A stretch of 64,000 nucleotides of DNA from Flammula alnicola (GCA_015499995.1 JADNRV010000005.1:124001-188000); one strand, 5' to 3'. Positions 1 to 12,771 are shown, counted from the stretch's first letter. The notes: generated by a model from the letters alone, not told the origin. Numbers and translations are program-made.

Positions 1-840
1 AGGAAATATGTAGTTCTGCAGGAAATATTAGTACTTCTTCAGGTTCAGGTTCCAATGGTCATCTGGACTTACGATTTCAGGTTCCAAGGAGATGCAAGCT
101 TGCGTAAATAGTATGCCATGAAGATAGCTATCAAAACGTCGGTAGCCCCACCGACAGCGAACGTAGATGTTATTAGCCAGCTAGAGCGAAACACATAACT
201 AGTTGCGTTAAATGGTTCATTGGGAACGTCCAGAAAATCCTCCACACATGTAGCCATGCCGCCGATGCATCGTAAGAGTGCCAGCGAACAGCATATGATG
301 CAGATAGAGAGTCGCCCGGAAAGTCTATAGATACGAAAAGAGAAGAAACACTGAGGCATTTGGGTCAGACGGCATGTATCGAAATGGAAGTATGGCAGGA
401 AATAATAAGTACCTGGACCAAGAGGGTAATGAGAGTTTCCATCAAGATGCTGGTTGCTAACGGATATGAATTGGCTTCTGCAGTTTTCCATCTTGTTACT
501 GTATCATAGTAAATTGCCATCGCCACTGTAAATGAATGGAATGTTTCTAAAAGCCTGGTAAAGAATGATCAGGCAATCGACACAAATATAAGATGATCTG
601 CATACAGAAGGACGGAAACCTAGACTATCTCGTTAGAATACTCCAAGGCAAAGGATGATAGGCGACGCGCACTAGTAACTTCAGCGTCAGTCTATCTTCT
701 GAGGCGCTTCGCCGAAAATATGTGTATCCCTGTGACAGTGACACGCCGTACAGGATAAGACTGAGAAATGTGGTAATTTCCACTGCGCCCAGGTTTTCGT
801 TGGATTCCAACACGAAGTGATCTGAGGTACTGGCGACCAT
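1..840 (-). CDS. DUF6534-type multi-pass membrane protein, 3' end beyond window
   Basis: Spliced minus-strand reading from the ATG at 840 gives an N-terminal segment ending GYTYFRRS, a tiny exon, an exon with the motif YYDTVTRW, then a long exon (about 359-69) with several hydrophobic stretches ending YLRKLASPWNLKS. A further exon start, homologous to the TT-D/Q-IINR exon of the two paralogues at 8.7 and 11.1 kb, lies at the very edge, so the C-terminal cytosolic DUF6534 part is outside the window. The family is known as abundant Agaricomycete membrane proteins with about seven helices; no biochemical role is established. Exon phases match both paralogues, which supports the model. It diverges from METTL16 across about 1.1 kb. 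Confidence 0.85.
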
Positions 841-1931
841 CGTTATCGCGAAGGCTACCTGAGCGAGGGTGAATTGAATCAGTTTGGGAGTGAAAACAGT
901 CGAGGATCCTCAAGACCGTTTTGTCCTTCTAGAGTCGCAAGAAGCGAACGGCAATCGTTTTATAGGCGACCGTGCTGCAGGTCTCCAGATCAAGGTCACA
1001 GGGTTGTCGTTTTGGTCTGTTTCATATGTCAGGTTGTCGCATGCTGTGGAGCCATCTCTTCCTCCCGCCCAACACGAATAAGCACAGTGCATCAGTGCAG
1101 ATAGACAGGGCGCAAAGAAAGGGTAATGCCCAGGTACGAATACTTCTCGTCAAGGACAGAAAGAAATCTCTACCTTCACCGGACAATCACCTGTTTGGTA
1201 CACCGCTGCGGAGCACTGTTTAGACAGCACATTTCGCCAGAACTGATTCAGATAAGAACGATGATACAATAGATACATACCCACCCATGACTAATTCTGG
1301 CCATAGTAGTAAGTTTAGGCATGCTATCAGAAATCAGTGATATCTGCCTGAGGATGATTAGAAGTACTGGCTCTATTTGAAACCAGCAAATCCGATGGTC
1401 ATAGCGCCATGGCAGCCCCCGCAGTTAAAATGGTTGTGTTTGTGGCACGATGACCAACTCCAACGCTAATCGTCGTCGAAGCCAAGAGACCAGGAAGAGA
1501 ATAATCCTACACTGGGAGTAGGAGCCATCTGGATCGTGTGTAGTAAGTAGCCTTTGAATATTCTTAGAAACATTGTTCTATTTTGTAGACGGAACTGAGT
1601 GAGAAAAGCCTGGAGAACCGTCAAGAAACGTGATAGGCAGATGAAGATGAACAGGTGACCAGAATACAACAAGCATTTGTGGTGACTCTATGGTGATTAA
1701 GTTCTGCCTTTCTGACATTAAAGAGTTAAATTTGGTGTCCCAGAACGCTATAGTTGATGGTAGTTCGATTTGTTGATGCTGAGTCGAGTTGGAGGAGAGG
1801 AGAGACACAGGACCGATACCGGAATCGGTGGCCTTTGGGATCCTTATTTGTTTTGGCCATCTGCGCCAAACATGGCTCTCAATATTCTGCAATGTTGAAT
1901 TTACAGTTTCGCGTCATTGCCCTGTCCTGCC
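841..1931. other. intergenic, shared upstream region
   Basis: About 1.1 kb between two divergently transcribed genes. Several short open frames on both strands show no family resemblance, no plausible splice chain and no repeat structure. It presumably contains the promoters of both neighbours; no clear TATA element was picked out. Confidence 0.5.
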
Positions 1932-4039
1932 ATGCATCCACGCAACCCATATTGCGAGCCTCCAGACTTTATCTCTCTTGCGGATGCGTATGAAGCTCTA
2001 CGACCACAGTAAGAACCCTCATAGATTGTCCCACTCAGTGCTCACCTTTCGGCCTCGCATAGCTTAATTTCTGAATCTAGGTCCCACCGAAAGACCATCG
2101 ACTTCAAGGATGCCGAGGGTCAAAGGTCTGCTCTATTTTTCCAAAATACTTGTGCACGGATGTGTCTGAACGCGTCACATTGTTGGAATTTAGGATAGAC
2201 GGCTGACCGAAGCCATAATGTTTCGCGACTTCGGCGTCATACTCCATATCCCGTCAAATCGACTATGCCCTCCCGTGAGCGCACACTGCGATTCCTGGTC
2301 CTTATACGCTCTAAATTGATGATAGGTGCCCAACAGGTATCTTTCAGCCTCTGTATGGCCTCCTAGAACCTCCGCCAATATCATTTGCAGAATGAACTAC
2401 GTCTTGTGGATCCAAGACATCGTCCATGCCCATCGTGAAGTGTTGGAGCGTCGTCCGCGGAGTATACGTGGCATAGATATGTATGTCTGTTCCTATGTGT
2501 CAGTTCTTGCCCACCCTAAAAGACTTTCTCTGCAGCGGGACCGGAGCCACGGCGATCTACCCTTTTCTCGCGTGTAAGCTAGAACAGGACTGGCAATTCA
2601 TCGCGACAGGTATCGTACGAATCTTCTCGTTATACTGGATAAAAATCCTGATGGAATTGTCGTAGAACTGGACGACGAGTCTTTTGAATCCGCCCGGGCA
2701 AATGTATCCACAAATGGCATGGACTCTCGCATCGACGTGCGGAAGGCTTCGGCTAAGGGCGATATATTCTTTCCTTTAGAGGAGAATGTTCAGACGTTGT
2801 ACGTTAGCCCATTCGATTCCGTCTTTGAATATGCCAACTCATGTTCTTAGTTTCGAATTTTCTATGTGCAATCCCCCATTCTATGGCAGCGCCCAGGAGG
2901 TCGCGGAATCTGCTCAAGCGAAAGAGCTCCCACCTAGTGCAGTATGCATCTCGGTTCCTAGAGGGAATGCTCGGGTTGACTCAGTTGCGTAGGTTTGCAC
3001 GGGCACCGATATCGAGATGATTTACCCCGATGGAGGTGAAGCTGGTTTCGTTGGTCGGATGGTCGACGAAAGCGAGAGATTCCAAACTCGATGCAAGTAC
3101 GTTATTTCACGTATGTCTTCTGTCTTGGTCATTGAAACGTCCTCAGATGGTACACCTCGATGCTGGGAAAGATGTTTTCCGTTGTTTTGATTGTGGAAGT
3201 ACTGCGTCAACGATCGGCAAGTCGTCGACCATCCTTGCGCCTTATCCTCCACTGACTTGCTCTCTTGAAAATAGATAACTAATTACGTCATCACCGAATT
3301 TGTCCAAGGACAGACGCGTCGCTGGGCAATCGGGTGGTCCTTCACTGATCTGCACCTACCAGACGTGCGTTTCCACACTCGAATTGACGGGAATGAATTC
3401 ACTGACATTTCGATCCAGTCAATAGCTCGAATACCTTTCATCACTCCTACACATACCCTGTACCCAGTCCTCCCTCCTAAAAACACTCTCGTGCAAACCT
3501 TCCCAGATTTTACTTTCACGACGGTACGCGACGCACTTTCGGAGATCCTTCAATCCATCGAGGGTGTCTCCGCCACTGAAGTCAATCACCCGCACGAACC
3601 CTCAGATTCTGCCATTGTCTTCTCCCATTCAGCACAGGATCCAACGAATTCAGGCTCTGCAGATCTTTTCTTCATAGAAGCCCAGGAAAATACCTGGTCA
3701 CGAAGTGCCCGACGAAAGCGTCGACATCGGCCCCAGCCTCAAGAAGGTATCATCGCAGCATCGCGAGACCCGTCTCTCAGTCTTCCGTCCACACCCGCGC
3801 CCTCAGATTTTCCTTCCTCCCCTAATCATGCACTCACTTGCAGTGCTCGGGTGGCCATCATGTCGAACCAGATTGATATTGCGCCCGATGCCGGCACCGC
3901 TGCCACTACGGGCATCTGCGCAGTCGAGTTTCAGTGGATATTCGGAAAAGATCGGGCTCTGTTTGAGAGCTTCGTTAGTCATGTTAATAAGAAGGTTGGT
4001 ATTGCCTTGCAGTCGAGATTGACGAGTCGAGGTGCCTGA
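1932..4039 (+). CDS. METTL16: METTL16-type RNA N6-adenosine methyltransferase
   Basis: Splicing about nine exons yields a METTL16/METT10D-like protein. Visible in order: an N-terminal NPYCEPPDFISLADAYEALRP segment; a DFKDAEGQ motif; RMNYVLWIQDIV; the SAM-binding loop GIDIGTGATAIYPFLACK, which is split by an intron after 2482; an acidic loop LDDESFESARANV; the catalytic NPPF (MCNPPFYGS, about 2865-2895); a conserved WYTSMLGK block; and TEFVQGQTRRWAIGWSF. The last exon (about 3365-4039) is a long family-variable tail of about 220 residues. Known METTL16 enzymes methylate U6 snRNA in the ACAGA box and structured RNA hairpins in the nucleus. All core motifs are present, so it should be active. 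The join near 2275-2392 could not be resolved cleanly; the first METs and that intron are the uncertain parts. Confidence 0.88.
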
Positions 4040-4322
4040 GGCCGAGTCTGTTTTCTTGATTACAAAACTGGAGATATCATATTCACCTTTGGTGTTTCTT
4101 GGGGTCTGTTGACGGGAGGGGTTAGCGTAGGTTGCTTCGGGTACCTCGGTCGAGGAGGCTCTAACGATATGATATTCTACATAGGACTACTTGATAAGTT
4201 ACACTGTAAAGTACATCGTTCTAAGTCCAAATGTTAGCCTTCAACCAGCATCCTGTGCGCTGCAAGATAATCAACTTATAAATAAAGTACATCAGCTCAC
4301 GGAATTGTTTTTCAAATTCCAA

Positions 4323-5312
4323 TCATCGCGTCAGCATTCTCTCGATGACGAGCGCTGATACTACGATCTCGTCTATCAATTTATGCCCATATGGAAATAT
4401 GGTAAGAGTGGCTTCTGGTAAGGGAGGCGATGCGTCTAGAGGCGGAGGCACGAAGGATGCGATCTGGATAGTTTCCTGAGGACGCGAACTCTGACCTCTT
4501 TGAGAAGACGGAGATGGGAGGTAGCACTGTAATTCCAAGGGAAAAGTATCAGTTATAAAACGCCTCAAACAGCATTGGGTTGTTCGTCTTGGGGAAAGGC
4601 AACGTACGATGCACATTGGCGATCCGTCGTCAAGCGATGTGCGGCAGTCCCAGTGCAGCCGGATTCCGAGGATCCAGTTGAAGTGTTTCTACAGTCATAT
4701 CGTCGTAAACATGGAAGTAGAGGTTCGGATGCGCATCCTTACCGGTGAAGAATTGACACTAAAAACGGCATTTGACAGACGCGTTGCTGTGTCGCCTAAT
4801 CGGATGACTGCTCGTTTATTGTTCAAAGCGAACCTGGAAAACTAAGTTTAGGATTTGTACCGACGATGAAATAAAAGAACAGAAGGATGAATGGTGTTAT
4901 TGATACTGGATAGGGAGAATGTTGATTCTGTGATTCGTGATAGTACCGCCCACATAACGTCATAATCCAGGATGCAACAAGAAAAATAGAGTTCAAGTAA
5001 TTTCGAAACAGAAAGACTCACGCGAATTCTCCAACTAAATTGCTATCATCTCCTCCGCATCTTACGACCTTCGTAACGTATGAAACCGGTAAGAGTGGGT
5101 TCAAATCAAGCTCGACGGTGATACGATACAAAGGTCGCTGATTCGGTGCATCTCGAGGCGGCATTAAGAGCATGGTGTTCTGAGCCCAGTCCGAGAAGGT
5201 GTATATCACCGGCGCTTCTGGTGGCTGTCTGCAATGGGCGCCAAGATCAGTTGAGTCATTAGACTCCGAGGTAGAATAGCGCACCTTGGAGGTCCGCTTC
5301 TGACTGCTGCAT
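4323..5312 (-). CDS. DUF6593 domain protein
   Basis: Minus-strand exons read PPEAPVIYTFSDWAQNTMLL, then PLYRITVELDLNPLLPVSYVTKV with GGDDSNLVGEF, a middle exon with LHWDCRTSLDDGSPMC, and a last exon (after an intron with clear GT..AG around 4547-4599) ending in HKLIDEIVVSALVIERMLTR and a stop at 4323-4325. This is the pattern of the basidiomycete DUF6593 family: an N-terminal beta-rich lobe, a short variable loop and a C-terminal D-E/D-I-V-V-S-A-L-L/V-x-E-R helix. Function is unknown in the family. The start is uncertain: the ATG at 5312 gives MQQSEADLQ, but the splice phase to the next exon does not close, so another first exon is possible. Confidence 0.75.
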
Positions 5313-6378
5313 CGTAGCTATCAAGCGGGACGTAAGGTTCCGACGCAATCTGCTAGAAAAATGCGAGTACTCAGGCAAATTTTCCGGAGCATTTGGTTGT
5401 TTTGAATCTACCAGAACAAAAATATGAGCGCAAGATTCGGTATAGAAAGAGATAAAAAGGTTACCGATGATCATACTGGTGCTGAGGGAGTCGTTACTGT
5501 CATGGATGTGGGAGCATGAGAAGCTAAGTATAGCCTTACGGCAAGGCTCGGCATCCTATTTACGGATATGCCCGGAAGAGCTTAGACCAATACGCCACAA
5601 CAAGCACCTCGTCCTCGTTCCTTCAACTTGGGCATTCTTTCATTCAAAATGCAATCATTCGAAGTTCATAATCCCCACCCTCACAGCTAGGTCAATATTT
5701 GCGTGCTGCCTGGTATACCACTTTGATTCTGGGCTCTATCAATCGCAACAACACTCGTTGCAGTCATATGAAAACCTCGCGATTTGTGCGGCTTGCCGAC
5801 CTGAAGCCTGCAGTTTCTCTGCTGGCTAGCAAGGTTGCTTTCTTTGGGTCTCGAACCCGAGCTTGAAGCTTTGAAGGCCTACGGAGCTCCGCAACGCAGT
5901 TACTCAATGTGTCGTGTGCTCGACTGCAGCAGGAATACGTCTTGCTGTTTGCAATCTTCTTATAACCATAACCCCCACGTGCAAGCAAGCAATGGCGTAA
6001 AAGCCTCGGGTCCACTACCTACCCACATCCTAAAATTCATCTTGAGCGGCAAAACGTCTATCCATCCAGGGAGTAAGTATGTGCCGATCGCTTCTCCTCA
6101 TATTATCAGGTAGTCGGATGCCTTCCTCTGGCAGCGGCACCCCTCTGACCCCCCTTACTGGCCCTATTAACGGCGAAGATCATAACCTTGGCTTGGCCGC
6201 TTAATGCTGACTGGACTTTCCATTCACAGCTGTGATCCATCGACGTTCTCTGACCTCATATAATACTTGAAGTCTTCGCGCTAGCGGTTGGGGCCCCCTC
6301 ATTCCGGTATTCAGTCAGAAGGCTCGACTCAGCCACGCATAGCAGACGACAAGAACAACTCAGACAGGATAGTCATTC
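5313..6378. other. intergenic, no recognised gene
   Basis: About 1.07 kb with short unrelated open frames on both strands. It holds the upstream region of the DUF6593 gene (-) and of the membrane protein gene at 6379 (+). A TATA-like TATAATAC lies near 6260. Nothing else was recognised. Confidence 0.4.
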
Positions 6379-7422
6379 ATGGAGAATTTGCCTTTGTACG
6401 AAAACGCTCCCTGGTATCCTTTACTACTTTCTGGTCTTTGACGTTATTTTCTCCACTCTAGATATGATCCCCGATCCGAACGTGGCCAATCAAGATGGAG
6501 AAAGGCAATAGGGCATAACGTCAATCGTACCATTATGCGACAGCGAATGGACATTGTGGCTGTGCTCTGTATAGCCGTCTTTCTAATTTCGACAGTCCAG
6601 CTGGCCATCGCACTTTCGATTCCTGAAGTATGGTCTTACTTGTTCCGGTGTTGGGTCTCCACTCCGATGTTTCTCAAATGTCGAGCGGACCTGTCGATCA
6701 CGGAACCATCATGGGAAGGACTGAAAGGCGGAGAGCACTGCCTTCGGTATGCCACCCGAGAATATACGGCAAAGCTCGCAGATGTGCCGCTTGGTCAGGA
6801 TTCTATGAGGACGTGTAAAGATACCCCAGTCGAGATTCATGATCGCGTCCTCTTCACTGATTTCTGTCAAGACTTGGTGAGCCTTTATTCCGCAAATTAC
6901 TCATTCTCCCCGTTATTTGTTGCTGACGTCAGTAAGGGCTTCGGTAGAGGCGTCTGGGGGTTCTGGATAGTCGATTTCGATGAGCCCGATTGCGAGACAA
7001 GATGGGGAGAATTCACCGATGTGGTACGTCAACCGCAAGTTTACCATGAATATCCTTCTCATCTAGTAATCCTGATGGAACCCAGGGGTGTTTGGATGCA
7101 ATACCACCATCAGTCAGAGTACGTACTTTTCTTAGTCCGAAAACCGTTGTCGTCCAATTTTATTTTATTTTAATTATTACTTTGTGCCAGCGCATCGAAT
7201 CACGTCTCGAAAACCTCCAACCAGGTTCCAGCTGGCAATTTATGTGCGTCACGACGCCTGCTGATATTTACGGTCATCATTTTCAAACACCAAGCGAGTG
7301 TTTCAAACCGGTAGCGCCACTTTCGACATGCTTGATATAACCGCTTATTAACATTGTTTCTTTGACAGGGAAAATCGGAAATATACGGTGCTTGGAATCT
7401 TCCAGACAGCTCTTGTGATTGA
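6379..7422 (+). CDS. single-pass membrane protein with Cys-rich ectodomain, hypothetical
   Basis: Exon 1 (6379-6413) encodes MENLPLYENAPW; exon 2 continues YDPRSERGQSRWRKA and then a hydrophobic segment (about residues 40-62, MDIVAVLCIAVFLISTVQLA). Later exons give a region with regularly spaced cysteines (CLRYATREY, CKDTPVEIHD, DFCQDL, DEPDCETRWG, FMCVTTPADIYG, SECFKP) and end GAWNLPDSSCD with a stop at 7420-7422. The short basic cytosolic N-terminus, one helix and Cys-rich C-terminal part suggest a type II membrane or signal-anchored protein. Similar architectures occur as uncharacterised proteins in Agaricomycetes. No catalytic motif is visible. Intron edges in the 6865-7370 part are approximate. 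Confidence 0.7.
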
Positions 7423-8655
7423 ACCGTTCGACAAGACGTCAGTTTCGCTCACCGATCGTTTAGTTCGACCGCCTTGCCTGCCGTCCTGTCTCTTCTCTTA
7501 TGCAATCCCTCTCGCGTCAACGATCGTCTCTCGTGGGTAAATGCTTCGGGCATGCCATTCTAACAATATTACTTGACGGCTTTTCTTATTGGGTTTTTCG
7601 GTTTTTTTGGGGTATACACACTATGGCAGGGGAGAATGTCAATCAAGTTCCAGTGATATTCGTTTCATTTAGGTTGGTCTTTTTTATTGTCAGGGAAAAA
7701 ATAACCAGTTAGTTATGTACACTATTCTGGGCAATCTATATGGGAGTGCGACATCTTGGTTACTGATTTTGATAGTTACATACGACTCTAGCTTTGGCGG
7801 ACTGCGTATTCCTCCTCCTCTTTTCGTTGAATTGATCGCCGAGAACTCATGCCGATACCGTGGGACATAACGTGACAGCCGCAGCATGACAGCCGCTCGA
7901 ACCTAAACTTCAACTTGCCCCTCGCTCACGACCACTTACTGCCATGAACCTGACCTCCAGTACAGCTCTTAAGCTCAGCAATGTATTTATCTTGAGGTCC
8001 TGATGATGTGGGAACGAAATATGCAAGACCATGTCGCACTCCCCGACGTTAATTCGCAGAATATCTGAGGTGTCCGAAAGTTGGTATGCAGATTCACACT
8101 ATTGTCAACAACTTGTTCTGACGGAATAGCCAACCAGACTTTTATTAGGTTGACAAGTTCATAGTCATCTGTTCATCTGTCCTTTTAAGGACCGCGCTCG
8201 GTCCAACAATACGGCCTATCTTTGGAACATGACATTGAAGACTCCTAAACCCGTTCATTGTCGATTGGAGGCGACCCCTATACTCTTTGCGAAACACCCT
8301 TTCTTTATGCTTCTCTGACTTTACTTGACACTGTACTTGCCACTGGATGGTCGTAGTGTTTCCTTGCAATATTCGGGTGCCGAAGTACCTAGCGAGATCG
8401 AAGCATGGCAACACCTTGGCATGTGTCGCGTTGCTGTCTTCTTCTTTTGTGCACTTTCCAAACCCTTACAAAGCTGGAACTTCCCATATGCAATATCTTT
8501 GTCCAGAGGCTGAAACCCATGTTAACTTCCTACATACCTTCTCCCTTTTAATTTCCTTCAGCTCAGGAGCGACACAAGGGCCTTGAGGACCTATTATCCT
8601 TTTTCTAACGAGGCAGGCCTCACTTCACTGGCGCTCAGGTAGCATTTGCGACGAG
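7423..8655. other. intergenic, no recognised gene
   Basis: About 1.2 kb. Open frames near 7500-7710 and 8145-8586 have no family resemblance and no supporting splice structure. It contains the upstream region of the DUF6534 gene at 8656. Confidence 0.4.
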
Positions 8656-10225
8656 ATGCTTTCAACGATCAACCCAAGTAAATTCGTGGTGGAATCAGAT
8701 GGCGTTCTTGGTGCGGTAGAGGTATCGACCTTCCTCAGCCTTATACTGTATGGCGTGTCGCTGTCGCAGGGGTACACGTATTTTCGACGAAGTCAGGAGG
8801 ATAGGCTTGCCTTGAAGGCATTGGTATGTTTTGATCCCCTAATCTGTGGTTTACGGACTTACCTTCTTTCTAGGTCTCCCTTCTTTTGTACGCACCTGCC
8901 TTGACAATGACGTAAGACTGAATGTCAATTTCATTATCATAGGTTTTTGGAGACATGCCATTCATTTACCGCTGCGATGGCGGTTTATTATGACACAGTA
9001 ACACGATGGCAGTCGGCTGAAGCCAATTCTTATCCGATATCGACCAACGTCATGGTTGAAACCCTCGTCACCCTCGTAGTCCAGGTGCATTTGATCCATT
9101 TCAATGTCAATATTGCGCTTAAATTGTGCTTTACTCATCGCAATGTCCCTCCGAAATTGTCTAGTGTTTCTTCACGTTTCGTATCTATAGGCTGTCGGAT
9201 AGTCTCCTGATTACTATCGCATGCCTTTTCTTGGTCCTGCTTCGCTTTATCGGGGGTGTGGTCTTGGTTGTCGAGCTCTATCTGGACGTCCCTAACCATC
9301 CAAACGGACTCAGTATGGTTGTTCAGTTTAGCTGGCTGATAACGTCCTCTTTGGCAGTTGGAGGAGCGGCTGATGTCCTGATCGCCATCTTTATGACCTA
9401 CTACCTTCGCAAGTTCGACTCTCCTACGAACTTGAAGTCGTACGTCGAATTTCATGTCCATTCTTCAGCTATTTTAAGAAAGTCTTTACAGAACTACAGA
9501 TATCATCAACCGTCTCGTTCGTTGGTCACTGAGTTAGTGCACTCTGCCTCTGATATTTTGCCGCTTGTCGCTCAATCGATCGACTCAAGAGACTGGCTTG
9601 ATAACAAGGTTACTTATTTCCGCATTGAGTTTATCCCATCTGACTATAATTACACAACAGTATGACATCAGTCGCGGTTATCATTTGTGTACGTAGTCTT
9701 TATCTTCCGTGATCTCAGAACATGCTCAGGTCTTTCCAGTTTCAGGCAATGCAAAACAGTGTGTTACTTCTCTACGCAGATCACTCTTTTCCTGACTCTT
9801 TTCTAAGTGGTTTGGTTTGGTCTCTATATCATTCTTGCGAAGCGTGGGCATCTTTCACCAAAAAATCCGACCGATTGTGACTCATGATATGCTCAGTCTA
9901 CTCCAATTCTCTCCTTGTATCGTGAGTCGCCGTTGACATCGGCCTTTGTGTAAGCTCTCATGTTGATTTTTCTATACCCCTAGATTGAACGCGCGACCCC
10001 AAAAGTCTGGAGGGCTTAGTGCAGAGAAAACGCTCGATACACTTCAGTTCGAACAGTTCCAAGAACCAATCTCTGTACGTAGAATTCCATCTCTAAGTCC
10101 ACGCTGACGTATTCTCTTACGACTCCTTCTAGATTTCCTTTCAGCTTGCTCGTCGGGGTAACTCGTTTGAGTGGAGGCCGGCATTACCGTCAAAAGTGCG
10201 TCCATCAAAAAGATTTTATTCTTGA
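8656..10225 (+). CDS. DUF6534-type multi-pass membrane protein (paralogue 2)
   Basis: ATG at 8656 opens an exon to 8823 (LGAVEVSTFLSLILYGV; SQGYTYFRRS), followed by a very short exon, an exon with HSFTAAMAVYYDTVTRW, a long exon (9162-9439) with FRIYRLSD and FSWLITSSLAVGGAADVLIA ending SPTNLKS, then small exons giving TDIINRLVRWSL, TGLITSMTSVAVIIC, FQAMQN, MVWFGLYIILAK, LYSNSLLVS and SLNARPQKSGG. The ITS..AV..FQAM..YSNSLL.SLNAR series is the DUF6534 signature. The last exon runs ISFQLARRGNSFEWRP and meets a stop at 10223-10225 if no further intron is used. At least eleven exons, many under 60 nt. About 320 residues, usual for the family. Function unknown; likely a plasma- or endomembrane protein. 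Confidence 0.85.
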
Positions 10226-11120
10226 AAACTCACTCCTCGCTCTATGGTTTCTGTAGTCGCAAGAAACATAAATCTAGCGTCATGCTGTACTGCACATATG
10301 TCGAAATTGATCAAATCCATGTTTTGCGTCTACTCTGGACCCTAAAACCCTCGTTGCAAACTCCGCGCCTGGGCATCTGGGTATTTCCTGTGCCCAGTTT
10401 AGCCTACTTTGCTGGATGTTATTGATATGCTCCTGCCTGAAGGAAACGCGATGATCAGTAATTAGTTGATTCGGAAGATATAACTGGTTATACTTATTCT
10501 TAGCTCGATTCTCATTGGACTGAATCGTAATGGGTTCTACTTTTCAGACGAGAAAACTCTCACAGACTCACTGGAATGGACAAGTTTCTGATTCATCAGG
10601 CTTCGATGTTATTTTTTCTCTCTATCAGTCTAGGGCTCGGCCTCACTATCAACTTACGCCAAGACAGTGCGTGATCTGAATCTGAGGCTCCCTTTCTATC
10701 CAATTGCGCGGGAGCCGGTTGATGAGACAAAGCGCCAGGGAGTCATTGGGCGATTCTTGGAAGTTTAATTCTACTTCTAATGCTGATCTAGTTCATCCGT
10801 CATTGCTCTGCGGTCGATCGTCGAACAGTGATCCTACGACCAACGACTGTTCCTTTTGAATCTGCACCATAGGAAGGCTTCGACAGGTGTCGATCATGAT
10901 AAATTTGGCCCCCTCGCGTAGATACAAAGCGATGACGGACGTACAATCTCACGACCAATTCCCACTCAGGTTTACAACTGTGTGTATCCCCCGCTCTTCA
11001 GACTGCTCCCTTAATCAACTAGGTCTTGAAGTCCTACTATAGACCTACTATTCCATTTCCTTTCGTGTGCAGGTTCTTGTCTTTCCACACTTTTCCATCA
11101 ATTCCGCCTCGGAAGCCAAC
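10226..11120. other. intergenic between two DUF6534 paralogues
   Basis: About 0.9 kb with no convincing coding exon. I looked for a remnant of a further DUF6534 copy and saw none. Includes the promoter of the downstream paralogue. Confidence 0.4.
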
Positions 11121-12771
11121 ATGGTCGTATACATCCAGCCATCCACCTTCGTGGTGGAGTCAGACCAGAATCTTGGGGCAGTGGAGGTATCGACCTTCCT
11201 CGGTTTGATATTATTTGGCGTGCTACTAGCCCAGGGGTACACGTATTATCATCGTAGTGCAGACGATAGGCTTGGATTGAAGCTTCTGGTATGACATTGA
11301 CACATTTTAATAAATTATTAACCTCACTGTATTATCTAGGTTTCAGCACTTTTGTACGTTTTGACCCGCAACGACATGAATTAGATCATCGCTAATGCAA
11401 ATATGTTTCAGGTTTTTAGAGTCTGCTCACTCCTTTACGGCGTCGCAGACCATTTACTACGACACTGTAACGAAGTGGAAATCTGCTAAAGCGAATTCAT
11501 ACCCTTTGTCAACAACCGTTATGATTGAAACTCTCATTACAATCATCGTTCAGGTGCTCGATGTTTTTAAAGACCTCTTGGAGATCACAGCAGCTGATAA
11601 ATTGCAGTCATTTTTCTCTCTCCGGATCTACAGGTTGTCCGGTAGATTTACTATCAGCATTGCATGCTTTTCCCTCGCATTTTTGCGCTTTTTGGGTGGC
11701 ACCGTTGTCACAGCGGAGATTTATAAAGACGTCCCAAACAATCCTAATGGAATTGGATACGTTCTTCAATGGGGATGGCTCATAACGGCGTCTTTGGCGC
11801 TCGGTGTTGCCGCGGACGTCTTAATAGCTATATCGATGTTGTACTACTTGCGAAAGCTGGCGTCTCCGACGAACTTAAAGTCGTAAGTGTAGTCGTACTT
11901 CGTTACCAAAACCAAGCTGATGTTACCATACTAGAACGACCCAAATCATCAATCGACTCGTTCGATGGTCCTTGCGTAGGTTTAAAGACTTGCTCGACTG
12001 ACTTTTCTATTGATCGTGTTTGGTGTTTGGTTCTTCATCAGAGACGGGTCTCATAACAAGGTCAAAACTTCAATGGATTTACAAGTTAATACCAGGATTT
12101 GACATTCTTCTGAATATCACTTTGACAGTGTCGGTTCTATAACGGTTATTATTAGTGTTCGTGCCACATTTCGTCTGGGTTACTCTCTCCATAATGACTA
12201 ATTTTCTGCCGCCTGAAAGTTCCAGGCAATGGGAAATAGTACGTCTGATGCATACAAGACCGCGCACTTTTCTTTGCTGATTCATCATGGCCATCAAGTG
12301 GTATGGTTCGGACTCTACGTTATCCTTGCGAAACGTATGCCCTAGACAACTTTCTCGCGCTTAATATAACCGTAGACTGACGGATTTTCTCAGTTTATTC
12401 CAATTCGCTTCTTGTATCGTGGGTCCTGGCAAACGTTCAACCTACGGGCTTATTCTCATCGGGAAACCTTTATTTAGCCTCAATGCTCGGCCACGTAAGC
12501 GCAGAGTTCAAGACTTGGAAAACTGGCTGAGCACCGGCATGAAATTCGAACACACTCCCAACCCCATTTCTGTATGTAATTTGTCAAGACGAGGAGAAAT
12601 AACTTTGAGGATGCAATTCTAGATCTCTATTCAAATCACACGTCCCGATGGGACAGTTGACCAGCGGCCGCCCATTACTCTCAGGGTACGTATGGACAAG
12701 TAAAAAATAATACAATATCGGGAAGCTCACATTGGTAATTTTTTCAGTCTAGTGAAAACGACGCAGTCTAA
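11121..12771 (+). CDS. DUF6534-type multi-pass membrane protein (paralogue 3)
   Basis: ATG 11121 starts MVVYIQPSTFVVESDQNLGA. The exon series copies that of the gene at 8656: LLAQGYTYYHRSADDRLG, a tiny exon SALL, HSFTASQTIYYDTVTKW, a long exon 11608-11885 ending LRKLASPTNLKS, then TQIINRLVRWSL, TGLITS, VGSITVIIS, FQAMGN, MVWFGLYVILAK, LYSNSLLVS and LNARPRKRRVQ. A final exon after the acceptor at 12747 reads SSENDAV and stops at 12769-12771. An ATG-less in-frame extension upstream exists, but the 11121 ATG matches the paralogue starts. About 325 residues with about seven hydrophobic segments. With the genes at 1-840 and 8656 it forms a local family of recent tandem origin. Confidence 0.87.

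Noticed and set aside
1466..1892. Overlapping minus-strand open frames upstream of METTL16
   Set aside because: No family resemblance, no splice chain, composition like the surrounding non-coding DNA.
5840..5880. GGGTTCGAGACCC on the minus strand, like a tRNA B box
   Set aside because: No A box or cloverleaf could be drawn around it.
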